From a virus, in IMG/VR virus record IMGVR_UViG_3300025466_001071, positions 1 through 35,349 of that record: a stretch of 35,349 bases of DNA; one strand, 5' to 3'. This document shows positions 21,708-29,312 of the stretch, piece after piece. Under the pieces are notes generated by a model. The model was not told the DNA's origin, did not search any database, and worked only from the letters and a program-made list of their open reading frames with translations. Made by a program: the position numbers and the translations under genes. Numbering within the stretch: the first letter of the stretch is position 1; every line of letters begins with the position of its first letter.

Positions 21708-23103
21708 CACAATGCCACTTGCGTAAACTCTTGTTTATTCGGCTGTTTGGATCTCGTTTAGTTTTAGCTCCTGTACGATGTTTCTTCATACCTTTCATCC
21801 GAGCACAGAAACTCTTACGGCGTTTAGAGGCTTTGCTGCCTTTTTTGAGTTTGCTGGGTTTAGTTGTTACAGCAGTTTGTAAGTGGCTGCCAGGATGGCT
21901 TCTTCTATAACTAGCCACACCTTTTTTATTCAATCCACCGTTTTTATTCTTGCCTGATGATTTTTGCCATGCTTCGGCTTCACTTAAAAGTTCTTCATCA
22001 TCAACTTCTTCAAGATCTTCCCATATAGCATCACTGTCAACACCATGCTGTTCAGCCCAATACTCAATCATGGATTCGATGATGTTGAACTGTTCTTCTA
22101 ATTCTAAGTCTTCCGCTACACCTTCATCTGCAATAGCTTTTTTTATGATGTTGACAACATTGGGATTAGTCTTAAGTTGTTTTAGGGCATGTTCAGCATG
22201 AGCTTTATCTTTGAATCCGCCTTGAACTACTGCCCACGAATTTGTACCAAAAAAGCCACCAGACGGATACCATATCTCTGATTTTCCAGTATCTGTGCGA
22301 TCTACTACTTTTAATTTATTTGGGTCTATCGGTGGAGGATTATCTTTCTCAGCTTGTGCCTTGGCCATCATTTGTTTGTGTGCTTGAACATTGGCTTTCT
22401 CATGTGCTCTAGGCTCTTGACCAATCATATCTCTCAACAAGTCTGCCCAGCTCCAACCTTCCATTTCAGGATCGTGGAATATTTCTTCAAACTCGCCTAC
22501 TACTTCACTTAGATCTTCTTCAACAAAATATTTTGGAATCAAACCTTTTTTCTCAGCTATGTCTATCATGTAAGATTCTAAAGCATCATCGTCTTCATTA
22601 GCAAAATGTTCTTTAGTATCTGGATCCATCTTTTTAATAATATCCATACCAAACTTAAACGCATGTTTGTAACCTGGCATGTTATTCATACTCATAACAG
22701 TTTTTGGGTCAACTTTAAGTGGTTTTTTATCTTGGCGTGTGCCTAATGCTTTATTCATAAATCCTGTAAAATTAGGATCATGTGCTTCCGCTACACCTTC
22801 GTTAGGTTTACAGTTACGCACCTGTCCGCCATTTTTACCTTTCTTGGTACCTACAGCGTGTTTGCCTGGCCAGCAACGAGTAAACCCATTAGCGTCCTTT
22901 TGACCCTTCTTGATCTCATTGAGATTACCGTGAGTTTGACACATGCCACAATCGGAGCATACACTTTCCATGGTAATACTTTCATTGTGTTTTTTCTTTC
23001 CGGCACAATGAGCCTTTTGACTGAAGCCTTTAGGATGACTACAGTTAATGCTAGATTTGTATTTTTGGCTCCACTTTTCAGTTAAGAATTCATTTGCTCT
23101 CAT
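21703..23103 (-). CDS. Capsid-targeted Cys-rich/basic polyprotein (466 aa), DUF6321-like C-terminus
   Basis: Leader MRANEFLTE|K matches the capsid-targeting peptide pattern. Internal GVAE|A (103-106) and GVAE|D (328-331) sites and LLSE|A near 375 would divide it into about four pieces. Piece 1 has seven Cys (C21, C33, C49, C52, C55, C77, C98) with CSDCGMC, so a zinc-binding domain. The middle is acidic and helical. The last 80 residues are very basic with HPGSHLQTAVTTKPSKL and KSFCARMKGMKK, a motif I associate with DUF6321 phage proteins. A packaged nucleic-acid-binding protein is likely by charge; specific function is unknown. It has a strong GAAAAT leader but no clear Shine-Dalgarno. Confidence 0.6.
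   Translation of the reverse strand: MRANEFLTEKWSQKYKSSINCSHPKGFSQKAHCAGKKKHNESITMESVCSDCGMCQTHGNLNEIKKGQKDANGFTRCWPGKHAVGTKKGKNGGQVRNCKPNEGVAEAHDPNFTGFMNKALGTRQDKKPLKVDPKTVMSMNNMPGYKHAFKFGMDIIKKMDPDTKEHFANEDDDALESYMIDIAEKKGLIPKYFVEEDLSEVVGEFEEIFHDPEMEGWSWADLLRDMIGQEPRAHEKANVQAHKQMMAKAQAEKDNPPPIDPNKLKVVDRTDTGKSEIWYPSGGFFGTNSWAVVQGGFKDKAHAEHALKQLKTNPNVVNIIKKAIADEGVAEDLELEEQFNIIESMIEYWAEQHGVDSDAIWEDLEEVDDEELLSEAEAWQKSSGKNKNGGLNKKGVASYRRSHPGSHLQTAVTTKPSKLKKGSKASKRRKSFCARMKGMKKHRTGAKTKRDPNSRINKSLRKWHCE
22109..22124 (-). repeat. GVAE seam repeat, copy 4
   Basis: GAAGGTGTAGCGGAAG on the minus strand, encoding E-G-V-A-E-D. It shares a 16-nt identical core with the copy at 22784-22799, 675 nt away. 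Confidence 0.75.
22784..22800 (-). repeat. GVAE seam repeat, copy 3
   Basis: GAAGGTGTAGCGGAAGC on the minus strand, encoding E-G-V-A-E-A at the end of the Cys-rich first module of the same protein. Confidence 0.75.
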
Positions 23104-23104
23104 A

Positions 23105-23413
23105 TTATTTTCCTACTGGTTTTTCATGTGTAAGATAAGGACGACTAAACCACAGTCGGAACCATTCTGGGGTTCCTGGCTGTATGTTGTGCTCCTTCAT
23201 CAACTTGACTTTTTCCATAGCAGTAACTGTTATGTTACTACCTTTATTTACTTCTGCTGTGTGGGCACGATATTCCTGTAGTCTAACCTCACCACCTAGC
23301 CCTGCTAGATACTGTACAACTTTTAATTCTTGTATAGGATCCGTGGGATCAAGATAGCAGTCATCATCGCTATCTTGGGGAATATGCTCTGTGGTTATCT
23401 TATACTGTTTCAT
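23105..23413 (-). CDS. Conserved phage-type hypothetical protein (102 aa)
   Basis: An acidic protein of unknown family. It has DDCYLDPTDPIQELKVVQYLAG, a two-helix-looking LQEYRAHTAE/VTAMEKVKLMKEH middle and an aromatic PGTPEWFRLWFSRPYL end. Its ATG overlaps the stop of the 1122-aa protein (ATGA), and it ends 1 nt before the next gene, so it is translated with the capsid-protein set. No targeting leader or GVAE site is seen, so it may act in the cell rather than the head. Confidence 0.6.
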   Translation of the reverse strand: MKQYKITTEHIPQDSDDDCYLDPTDPIQELKVVQYLAGLGGEVRLQEYRAHTAEVNKGSNITVTAMEKVKLMKEHNIQPGTPEWFRLWFSRPYLTHEKPVGK

Positions 23414-26400
23414 TTTAGTTGAGATTCAATAAGACGAGCAATAGCTTCTGCTTTGGCTAATTCCCAGTTTTCACCAATGTTGTAACCTTGGTCACTGCGT
23501 TGACTGGTATAACTACCTTGTCCTGCATAACCTCTTTTATTGTTGGCATAACTACCACTGTCAAATGATTCAGTTTCTTTGGGATTATGCTGTTTTTCCA
23601 GATAGTTTTTAACTTTTAACAATTCACTTTGATTGAGATCATCGAGATGAGCCTTACCTGTGAGTCTTTTTGTAAGGCGTAGGAAACTTGGTTCATCGTC
23701 CCATTTGATGCCTTTGCAGTCTGCGAGTTTATGAATAGTATTTGGGGTAATGCCTTCCGCCACACCTTGGATGTCACGCTTTTTCAATTCTTGATGTAGT
23801 GCTTGAAGTTTGTTATCACTGCGAGCAATAGCGTTTCGAATATCACCTGCAACCTTCTTAGGCAGTTTAGCTAATACACTGCTGACAATTTGATCTACTT
23901 GTACATTTTGTTTGCCCATAGTATCACTCTTGGGTGCTTTGACTTTTGGCTCATCAAAATCATCGTTATCATAACCGGCTTCTACTTCGATCTTGCTTAG
24001 ATAATTTTTATACTCATGATAACGATTTCCCCAGTTGTCTGCAAACTGTGTTAGAGCCCCGCTCTTCATTTTGTGGCCCATATTAAACAATATGGTTGGC
24101 AACTGCTTGCTGATCTCATTGAAACTTATTTTGTGTTCGCGGTCTTCACTGGCATCTTTGAGGAAGTATATCAACGCCTGTGAATACTTAGGAGCTTGCT
24201 TGGTCAGTGCATATAGTTCAGCCTGTAGTTTGTTAAAGTAGAAATCATTGAACCAACGACTGCCTACACCACCTGCTACCATAGCAAAGCCTTTTAAGTC
24301 ACCACGACCATCTACATAACGCTTGGCCATGGCTTTGAGTTGTTCAAATACTTGAGCAATATACTTACCGTGATCTGCAATAGTTTTTACGGTACCTTCT
24401 AAACTATTGGCTTCTGCTAATCCATGTTTCTTTTCCCAATCATACTCATCTGGATTATGATAGATTTTTTTGTTGGCTGTTGGACCTACTGGTTTTTGTT
24501 GCTTGCCTATTTTCATAAGTTCGGCATAGTCATCGGGAGTAAGACGCTTAGGTTTAGGTGCTTCTGGTTTTGTTTTTAGACCAAAAATCTCTGCTATGTC
24601 TGCATCATCATCTGATTTCTGTTGTTGTGGAAAAAATTTAGAATTATACACAAAATAAACGCCATCTTGTTCTTCATACTTCCAACCTGGGAAAGTCTGT
24701 AGCATTTTTCTAGTCAATGCTGTGTAGAGTTTTCTCCGACTGGGTTCTGCGGCCTGGAATATCACAAAAGTCAGTTTATGTTTTTTCACATACTGAGCAA
24801 TAGCATTATAGACAATACCGAATACTTCTGCGGCCGCACCTGTACCTTCTATACCCTGCTTACCATATCCGACCCCTGGCTTAGGTTCTTGTATAAATTC
24901 AATAAAACGACCTAGATCAGGATCGCCGTCAGCATTGTCAAAAGTATCAAAATCATATGGTTGTACCTCATCAGGAGCGGCATGAAACCCCATGATACTT
25001 AATTGGTAAGGAATACCATTGCTGGCCACAAAATTCAAATTTGCTAAAGTATCATCTCCACTCCATTTAGCCTGATTAGATTTAGCAGGTTTGGTATTCA
25101 TCAACTCTGATAAATTGTCATCATCTTGGTTTCTGCGTAGTTGAGACATACTCTCACCTCCAACAAAGTCGCCTGCACGAGCTGGACGATGTTTTGATTG
25201 ATTCCATTGACCTGCAGGGCCTAGTTTATTTTTCTTACTACCTGCAAAGTTACTTGCTGGCATCATAGTTTCTTTGGTCTTTTTTACTTTAGGAGTAGGA
25301 GTCATACCTGCCTTGACATCTGCCATTAGCTGTTGTGCTGTGGCATCATCTAATGAACCGGGAACTCCAGATTTGAATGTAGCAAAATCATCATCCATTG
25401 CGGCTTGACGCATTTTAGTTCCGCTGATCCCTGAAGCATCATCTGCATCAGGATCTCGATCTATTTTAACAACTTTAATAGAATCAAAGTTATAGTCTCT
25501 ACCGTTATAGTCATTTAATAATTTTTCAAATTCTTCGGCACGACTACCACCTGCTATCATAATAATATTACGGTACTTTTGATTTAAGTATTTGGCAGCT
25601 TCTATCGGAGTACGGACAGCGTCAGTGGCAGGTTGGAAATTTGTTCCAGGGAACATACGAGTTAGATATCCCATCTTTTGATCTATACTGAGAGGATTTT
25701 TTAATTTCTCCCCAGGTGTCTTGCCTACTGTACGACTAACATAGATAACATAAGGACAGTGATTTTGTTCTGCTGTTTGTTTTACAGCATTGACTAGCAA
25801 TTCATGACCGATAGTTGGAGGTTGCAGTCTTCCAAATGCAAATACTACTGTGCTAGGGCCAGCTGTTTCTATCAGTGCTCGCAACAGTCTCTTTGACTCT
25901 CCAAATGTTTGTTTGATTTTATCTAATGCGGCTTCTTTACCGGCACCTTTTGCGGTACCTACTTCACCACTCTTAACTGTGATCATACTACCAAATACTC
26001 CTTGCATCCTAGAATTGCTTCGAGGATTTTTAATTACTTGTTTGCTTTGAGCTAATAATTGATCAAAGTTTGCATCTAGATTGTATTGATACAATAACTT
26101 TTGAATGTCTTCGAAGTTTCTAGTACTCCATACAACATCTCTACTGAGTTGTTTGTACTGCCCTTGTGCCAATAATTCTGGATCGTAAGTTACTAGTCTT
26201 AATTGTAGTTCAACACTGCTTAGGTTAAACTCATACTCTTGATTTTGTTCTATATTAGGTTGTGCATTAATACCCAACTTCTTGAACAGCACAGCAGGTT
26301 CAGTTTCAATAGTTGCAATCTTAACTAGGCCTAGGATCAATCCCTGTTTCTCAGCAGGCCAATCTAAGAATAGTTGTTTGAATGTTGCTTCAGTTTGATC

Positions 26401-26778
26401 CAAGGCAACAATATTATCAATTTGAGCACTATAGCCCAATGAATCATCATGATAGCGAACACTGACCAACTCACCGGCATTGTAACTACGCTTGCCTGCA
26501 TGTTTTGCAGAACTGAAAGGAACAATAACTGTTTCGGGTTGGCGTTGTAGGAATGCCTGTAATTCTTTCTTAACAGTGGCTTTGTCTTTGTCGCTTTTAA
26601 TATGTACAATGATATCAATGTCACCAAAGTCATTCTTAGACATATCACTATTATAACTGCCGCTGGGATTGAAACCTACAAATCCTGGGAACTGACTGAT
26701 TAGGTCTTTATAAGATTTTAGGAATTGTTGAAAGTCTTGACGACTCTTTACACGATCTGCACCTGCTACTCCGCTCAT
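23410..26778 (-). CDS. Multidomain nucleotidyltransferase / NMNAT-like / possible acetyltransferase protein (1122 aa)
   Basis: Domain 1 (1-190) is a Pol-beta-type nucleotidyltransferase: GS at 40-41, GDIDIIV with D53 and D55, and a third Asp in QID (D121). Domain 2 (about 308-480) is a HIGH-type nucleotidylyltransferase of the NMNAT/cytidylyltransferase group: FAFGRLQPPTIGH (H325), AGGSR near 409 and ISGTKMR at 451-457. Domain 3 (about 575-740) has GIEGTGAAAEVFG and a terminal strand pattern that could be a GNAT acetyltransferase, which is tentative. The rest is helical. GLAE|A (786-789) and GVAE|G (1005-1008) fit prohead-protease cutting. It overlaps its neighbours by 4 nt each side. A packaged, injected set of nucleotide-handling enzymes is the inference; substrates are unknown. 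Confidence 0.75.
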   Translation of the reverse strand: MSGVAGADRVKSRQDFQQFLKSYKDLISQFPGFVGFNPSGSYNSDMSKNDFGDIDIIVHIKSDKDKATVKKELQAFLQRQPETVIVPFSSAKHAGKRSYNAGELVSVRYHDDSLGYSAQIDNIVALDQTEATFKQLFLDWPAEKQGLILGLVKIATIETEPAVLFKKLGINAQPNIEQNQEYEFNLSSVELQLRLVTYDPELLAQGQYKQLSRDVVWSTRNFEDIQKLLYQYNLDANFDQLLAQSKQVIKNPRSNSRMQGVFGSMITVKSGEVGTAKGAGKEAALDKIKQTFGESKRLLRALIETAGPSTVVFAFGRLQPPTIGHELLVNAVKQTAEQNHCPYVIYVSRTVGKTPGEKLKNPLSIDQKMGYLTRMFPGTNFQPATDAVRTPIEAAKYLNQKYRNIIMIAGGSRAEEFEKLLNDYNGRDYNFDSIKVVKIDRDPDADDASGISGTKMRQAAMDDDFATFKSGVPGSLDDATAQQLMADVKAGMTPTPKVKKTKETMMPASNFAGSKKNKLGPAGQWNQSKHRPARAGDFVGGESMSQLRRNQDDDNLSELMNTKPAKSNQAKWSGDDTLANLNFVASNGIPYQLSIMGFHAAPDEVQPYDFDTFDNADGDPDLGRFIEFIQEPKPGVGYGKQGIEGTGAAAEVFGIVYNAIAQYVKKHKLTFVIFQAAEPSRRKLYTALTRKMLQTFPGWKYEEQDGVYFVYNSKFFPQQQKSDDDADIAEIFGLKTKPEAPKPKRLTPDDYAELMKIGKQQKPVGPTANKKIYHNPDEYDWEKKHGLAEANSLEGTVKTIADHGKYIAQVFEQLKAMAKRYVDGRGDLKGFAMVAGGVGSRWFNDFYFNKLQAELYALTKQAPKYSQALIYFLKDASEDREHKISFNEISKQLPTILFNMGHKMKSGALTQFADNWGNRYHEYKNYLSKIEVEAGYDNDDFDEPKVKAPKSDTMGKQNVQVDQIVSSVLAKLPKKVAGDIRNAIARSDNKLQALHQELKKRDIQGVAEGITPNTIHKLADCKGIKWDDEPSFLRLTKRLTGKAHLDDLNQSELLKVKNYLEKQHNPKETESFDSGSYANNKRGYAGQGSYTSQRSDQGYNIGENWELAKAEAIARLIESQLK
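23753..23766 (-). repeat. GVAE seam repeat, copy 5 (GGTGTGGCGGAAGG)
   Basis: Identical over 14 nt to the copy at 20728-20741, 3 kb away in a different gene. It marks the border of the last, helical, 114-residue module. Confidence 0.75.
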
Positions 26779-27740
26779 TGTAGTGTCCTTAATGCTGAGT
26801 TGTCTGGTAAAAATTTACCTGTGAGTCCTAGACTGTCTTTACGCTTACGCCACTCGTCTTGCATGTCGTCTGGAATATCAACGCGAGTACTATCTAGTAT
26901 CTTAAAATAGATATTCAATAAAGTATTGTAATCTTCTGGACGCATCTTGGCTTTGAATAGTGCGTGAAGTTTATAATAGTCTTCAGCATCTGCTTGAGAT
27001 ATGTTAAATCCCAACACCTTACCTAATACTGCTAGAGCCTGATCAGGATCACGGGCAATAACTTCACCTGTTTGTTTGTCTTTAACACCACTGACATGAT
27101 TAAATGATAGCCCGGCTACTTGGAATGCCGCTAGCATCAGTTGGGTACGATGTAGTCCTTTGACATTACTGCCTTTAGGATAAGCCGCTGAATAATAACT
27201 GAATTTCAGCCAATTAAGATCTCCAATCATCCAATCAATCTGAACACCGCTACCTACATGCTGTCCAGCATCATCTATCTGTGGGAATAATCCAAAGATG
27301 TTTCCATCAGTGACTTTCTTTTCATCACAGTATAGAGTAGGTGCATTACTGTTGATGTAAAGTGTTAATTCTTTTAAGAACGCTTTCATACGAAGTTGTT
27401 CCGGTGTGCTTGTACGAGCACGCTTCTGTAATGCTGTGAATTCTGCGGCAACTGCTTTTGGATCTACACCCCAAGCGGCTATACTTTCATCACTCATTGT
27501 TTTATCTAAAATATCGTGAGCACTGACACCTAGATCGATATCACCTGATACATCTTTTTTACGAACACTGCCTAATGGATGAAAATGTTGTTCATCAAAT
27601 ATTTTGGCCTTACGGGGAAATAGGCTTTTTAATTCTGCAAAGTATGCGTTTAGTGTAGGAGTAATGTGCTCCATCTTAATAGCAGTAGTCTTACCAGCAA
27701 AAACATTACCACCTTCGGTTAATAGTTCTTTAATACGCAT
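26775..27740 (-). CDS. Capsid-targeted Pol-beta-type nucleotidyltransferase (321 aa)
   Basis: It begins MRIKELLTE|GG, a variant of the capsid-targeting leader that fits the L-x-E|G cut rule. The body has the nucleotidyltransferase signature GSVRKKDVSGDIDLGV (two Asp of the metal site) and a third Asp in VQIDWMIGD, the same order as in domain 1 of the next gene. The C-terminal half is helical (GLHRTQLMLAAFQ, AEDYYKLHALF). Such enzymes transfer a nucleotide to protein, RNA or small molecules. T4 injects modifying enzymes (Alt) from its head in a similar way. Substrate cannot be predicted. It overlaps the next gene by 4 nt (ATGA). Confidence 0.7.
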   Translation of the reverse strand: MRIKELLTEGGNVFAGKTTAIKMEHITPTLNAYFAELKSLFPRKAKIFDEQHFHPLGSVRKKDVSGDIDLGVSAHDILDKTMSDESIAAWGVDPKAVAAEFTALQKRARTSTPEQLRMKAFLKELTLYINSNAPTLYCDEKKVTDGNIFGLFPQIDDAGQHVGSGVQIDWMIGDLNWLKFSYYSAAYPKGSNVKGLHRTQLMLAAFQVAGLSFNHVSGVKDKQTGEVIARDPDQALAVLGKVLGFNISQADAEDYYKLHALFKAKMRPEDYNTLLNIYFKILDSTRVDIPDDMQDEWRKRKDSLGLTGKFLPDNSALRTLQ

Positions 27741-27741
27741 A

Positions 27742-28116
27742 TCACTGTCCTATTTTATATTGATCTTTGACAATATCTTCTTTGTAATGATCGTAAAGTC
27801 TTTCGCACATGTCTTTACGAAGTTCTTTAGAAAATAGTTTTCCAGGACGACCCTTCATCTTATGATGATGATAGAATTCCATACAACCTTTGTTGACCAT
27901 GGGTAAGAATTCCATAGTGATCTTTTCTTTGTCTAATTTGTTCTTTTTATGATCTTCTTTGACTTTTTTAGCAATAGGATGGAAGAAGTCTTTGTGTAGT
28001 TTATCGTGGTCTATGATATACCAGAATAGGTCATCGCCCATGTGATCGCCGTTGCGTTCTTTAGACATTTCTTTATACATGTCAACTGGCTTGCCAAAAA
28101 ATTCCATTAGTTTCAT
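27742..28116 (-). CDS. His- and Lys-rich hypothetical protein (124 aa)
   Basis: A highly charged helical protein rich in His, Lys and Met (KVKEDHKKNKLDKEK, EFYHHHKMKGRPGK). The start is uncertain. ATG at 28116 gives MKLMEFFGKP, whose M-K-x-x-E-F echoes the capsid-leader pattern but lacks the Glu cut site. A longer GTG start at 28152 is possible. No clear ribosome site. It ends 1 nt before the capsid-targeted nucleotidyltransferase and follows the late-box region 28166-28173. A packaged basic protein is a guess. Confidence 0.5.
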   Translation of the reverse strand: MKLMEFFGKPVDMYKEMSKERNGDHMGDDLFWYIIDHDKLHKDFFHPIAKKVKEDHKKNKLDKEKITMEFLPMVNKGCMEFYHHHKMKGRPGKLFSKELRKDMCERLYDHYKEDIVKDQYKIGQ

Positions 28117-28165
28117 AATAGTGTATTCTAAAAGTTGGTGGATGCAGAACACTCACCGTATAGAG

Positions 28166-28173
28166 TATTTATT
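28166..28173 (-). promoter_or_regulatory. Candidate late promoter box (AATAAATA)
   Basis: 7-of-8 match to TATAAATA on the minus strand, about 50 nt upstream of the ATG at 28116 in a short gap after the probable virion gene. It would serve the whole capsid-protein run. Confidence 0.4.
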
Positions 28174-28194
28174 ATAAACTAAACAAATGGAAAA

Positions 28195-28611
28195 TTAGTG
28201 ATTATAGAAGATTGAGTCTACTTGACCAGCACTTATAGCAACAGTTCCACGGACCCAAACAAAATTACCGGTGAAATTGTAGTAATCTGACTGGACAGTG
28301 ACATCTACATTGTTATATGTATTGGTACTGCTGGTAATTGTAGTAACAGTTTCGTTGATAGTAAACCAGTCTGATTCGGTAGGTGCGGTGGCTAATGTAG
28401 CCTGCATAGTAATAGTACCGAGGAAGTTACTGTCATAGTTGTACATAACAGTATGTAAGCCGTCACTGCTACCGTAATAGCCGTCACCCTGCACCATAGC
28501 ACTATTGTAATACAAGGTTGCATTTGTTGTAGTGAATAGTGGATAGGTTACCTGAACACTGGCTGTGTTAGTATAAGTGACAAATTCGAGACCTTGGCTT
28601 AGAGCTGGCAT
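28195..28611 (-). CDS. Probable virion structural protein, beta-rich (138 aa)
   Basis: A Thr/Ser/Tyr/Asn-rich, almost Lys-free, strand-predicted protein (ASVQVTYPLFTTTNATLYY, TITMQATLATAPTESDW, VDVTVQSDYYNFTGNFVWVRG). This composition is typical of phage head-decoration, neck or fibre proteins. The W-V-R-G strand near the end resembles small beta-sandwich virion proteins. It is preceded by a perfect TATAAATA late box (28634-28641) and an AGGAA ribosome site, so it is probably strongly expressed late. Exact place in the virion is unknown. Confidence 0.6.
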   Translation of the reverse strand: MPALSQGLEFVTYTNTASVQVTYPLFTTTNATLYYNSAMVQGDGYYGSSDGLHTVMYNYDSNFLGTITMQATLATAPTESDWFTINETVTTITSSTNTYNNVDVTVQSDYYNFTGNFVWVRGTVAISAGQVDSIFYNH

Positions 28612-29312
28612 GTGTTTTCCTGATTTAGACTAATATTTATATTAGATCTTGGAATAAATTCTTCAACTTTTTGTAGGTTATTGCCTAGATACAGTCCTAC
28701 CATGCTTAATGTTGCTGAATCTTTGATGTATATACTAGGTTGATCACTCCAGTACCTACCTTGACTGTTAAACCATTTAATTGTACTGTTGTTGGATAAT
28801 ACACGATCTTGGTAATTTGCAAGCCAAATGCTAAAATTAAGTCTAGCATCGGGCTTAAATGATGGCTTTATCCAAACTCTATACTGATATTTTTTATGCG
28901 GTAATTGATTACATAGGATTTTTTTAGCACCATTATCAACTATGTAATCTAGTTCGTAGATATTAATAGGTTCATGAACCTCTGTAATAAACTCATCTAA
29001 CTGAGTAACCATATCATTATACAGTGTTTGGTCTTTACAGTAGATATTAAACATACTATTCTCTGCTCTAACCTGTATTTCTTTTGACAGGAAAGGTTCA
29101 ACCGCAGTGGTAAATTTCAACAAGCGACTTATATCTGTAGGGTTACCTCTCCATTTGTTAGCATAAAAAGTATTCCTTGGATTGTAACAGTATTCAATGG
29201 TTTTATCCACACCCATTCGTTTGATCTTCCAAGATTCTTTTACTATACAAAGAATCTTGTAGGGCCATTTACCGTAGAATAACTTAGATGTCGGAAACTT
29301 CTGGTGATTCAC
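28599..29312 (-). CDS. Conserved phage-type hypothetical protein (237 aa)
   Basis: A basic, aromatic-rich protein. The N-terminus reads SKLFYGKWPYKILCIVKESWKIKRMG, and there is a YRVWIKPSF strand and a WFNSQGRYWSDQPSIYIKD segment. The start is GTG at 29312, supported by an AAAGG site 6 nt upstream, and overlaps the clpA end by 29 nt. Its own 3' end overlaps the probable virion gene by 13 nt and contains the perfect late box. I do not recognise the family. Late-gene border position is the only functional hint. Confidence 0.55.
   Translation of the reverse strand: MNHQKFPTSKLFYGKWPYKILCIVKESWKIKRMGVDKTIEYCYNPRNTFYANKWRGNPTDISRLLKFTTAVEPFLSKEIQVRAENSMFNIYCKDQTLYNDMVTQLDEFITEVHEPINIYELDYIVDNGAKKILCNQLPHKKYQYRVWIKPSFKPDARLNFSIWLANYQDRVLSNNSTIKWFNSQGRYWSDQPSIYIKDSATLSMVGLYLGNNLQKVEEFIPRSNINISLNQENTCQL
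28634..28641 (-). promoter_or_regulatory. Late promoter, perfect TATAAATA box
   Basis: On the minus strand the box is a perfect match to the T4 late consensus. It lies 23 nt upstream of the virion-protein ATG at 28611 with an AGGAAAA ribosome site between, the classic T4 late layout. It is the best late box in the window. Confidence 0.65.
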
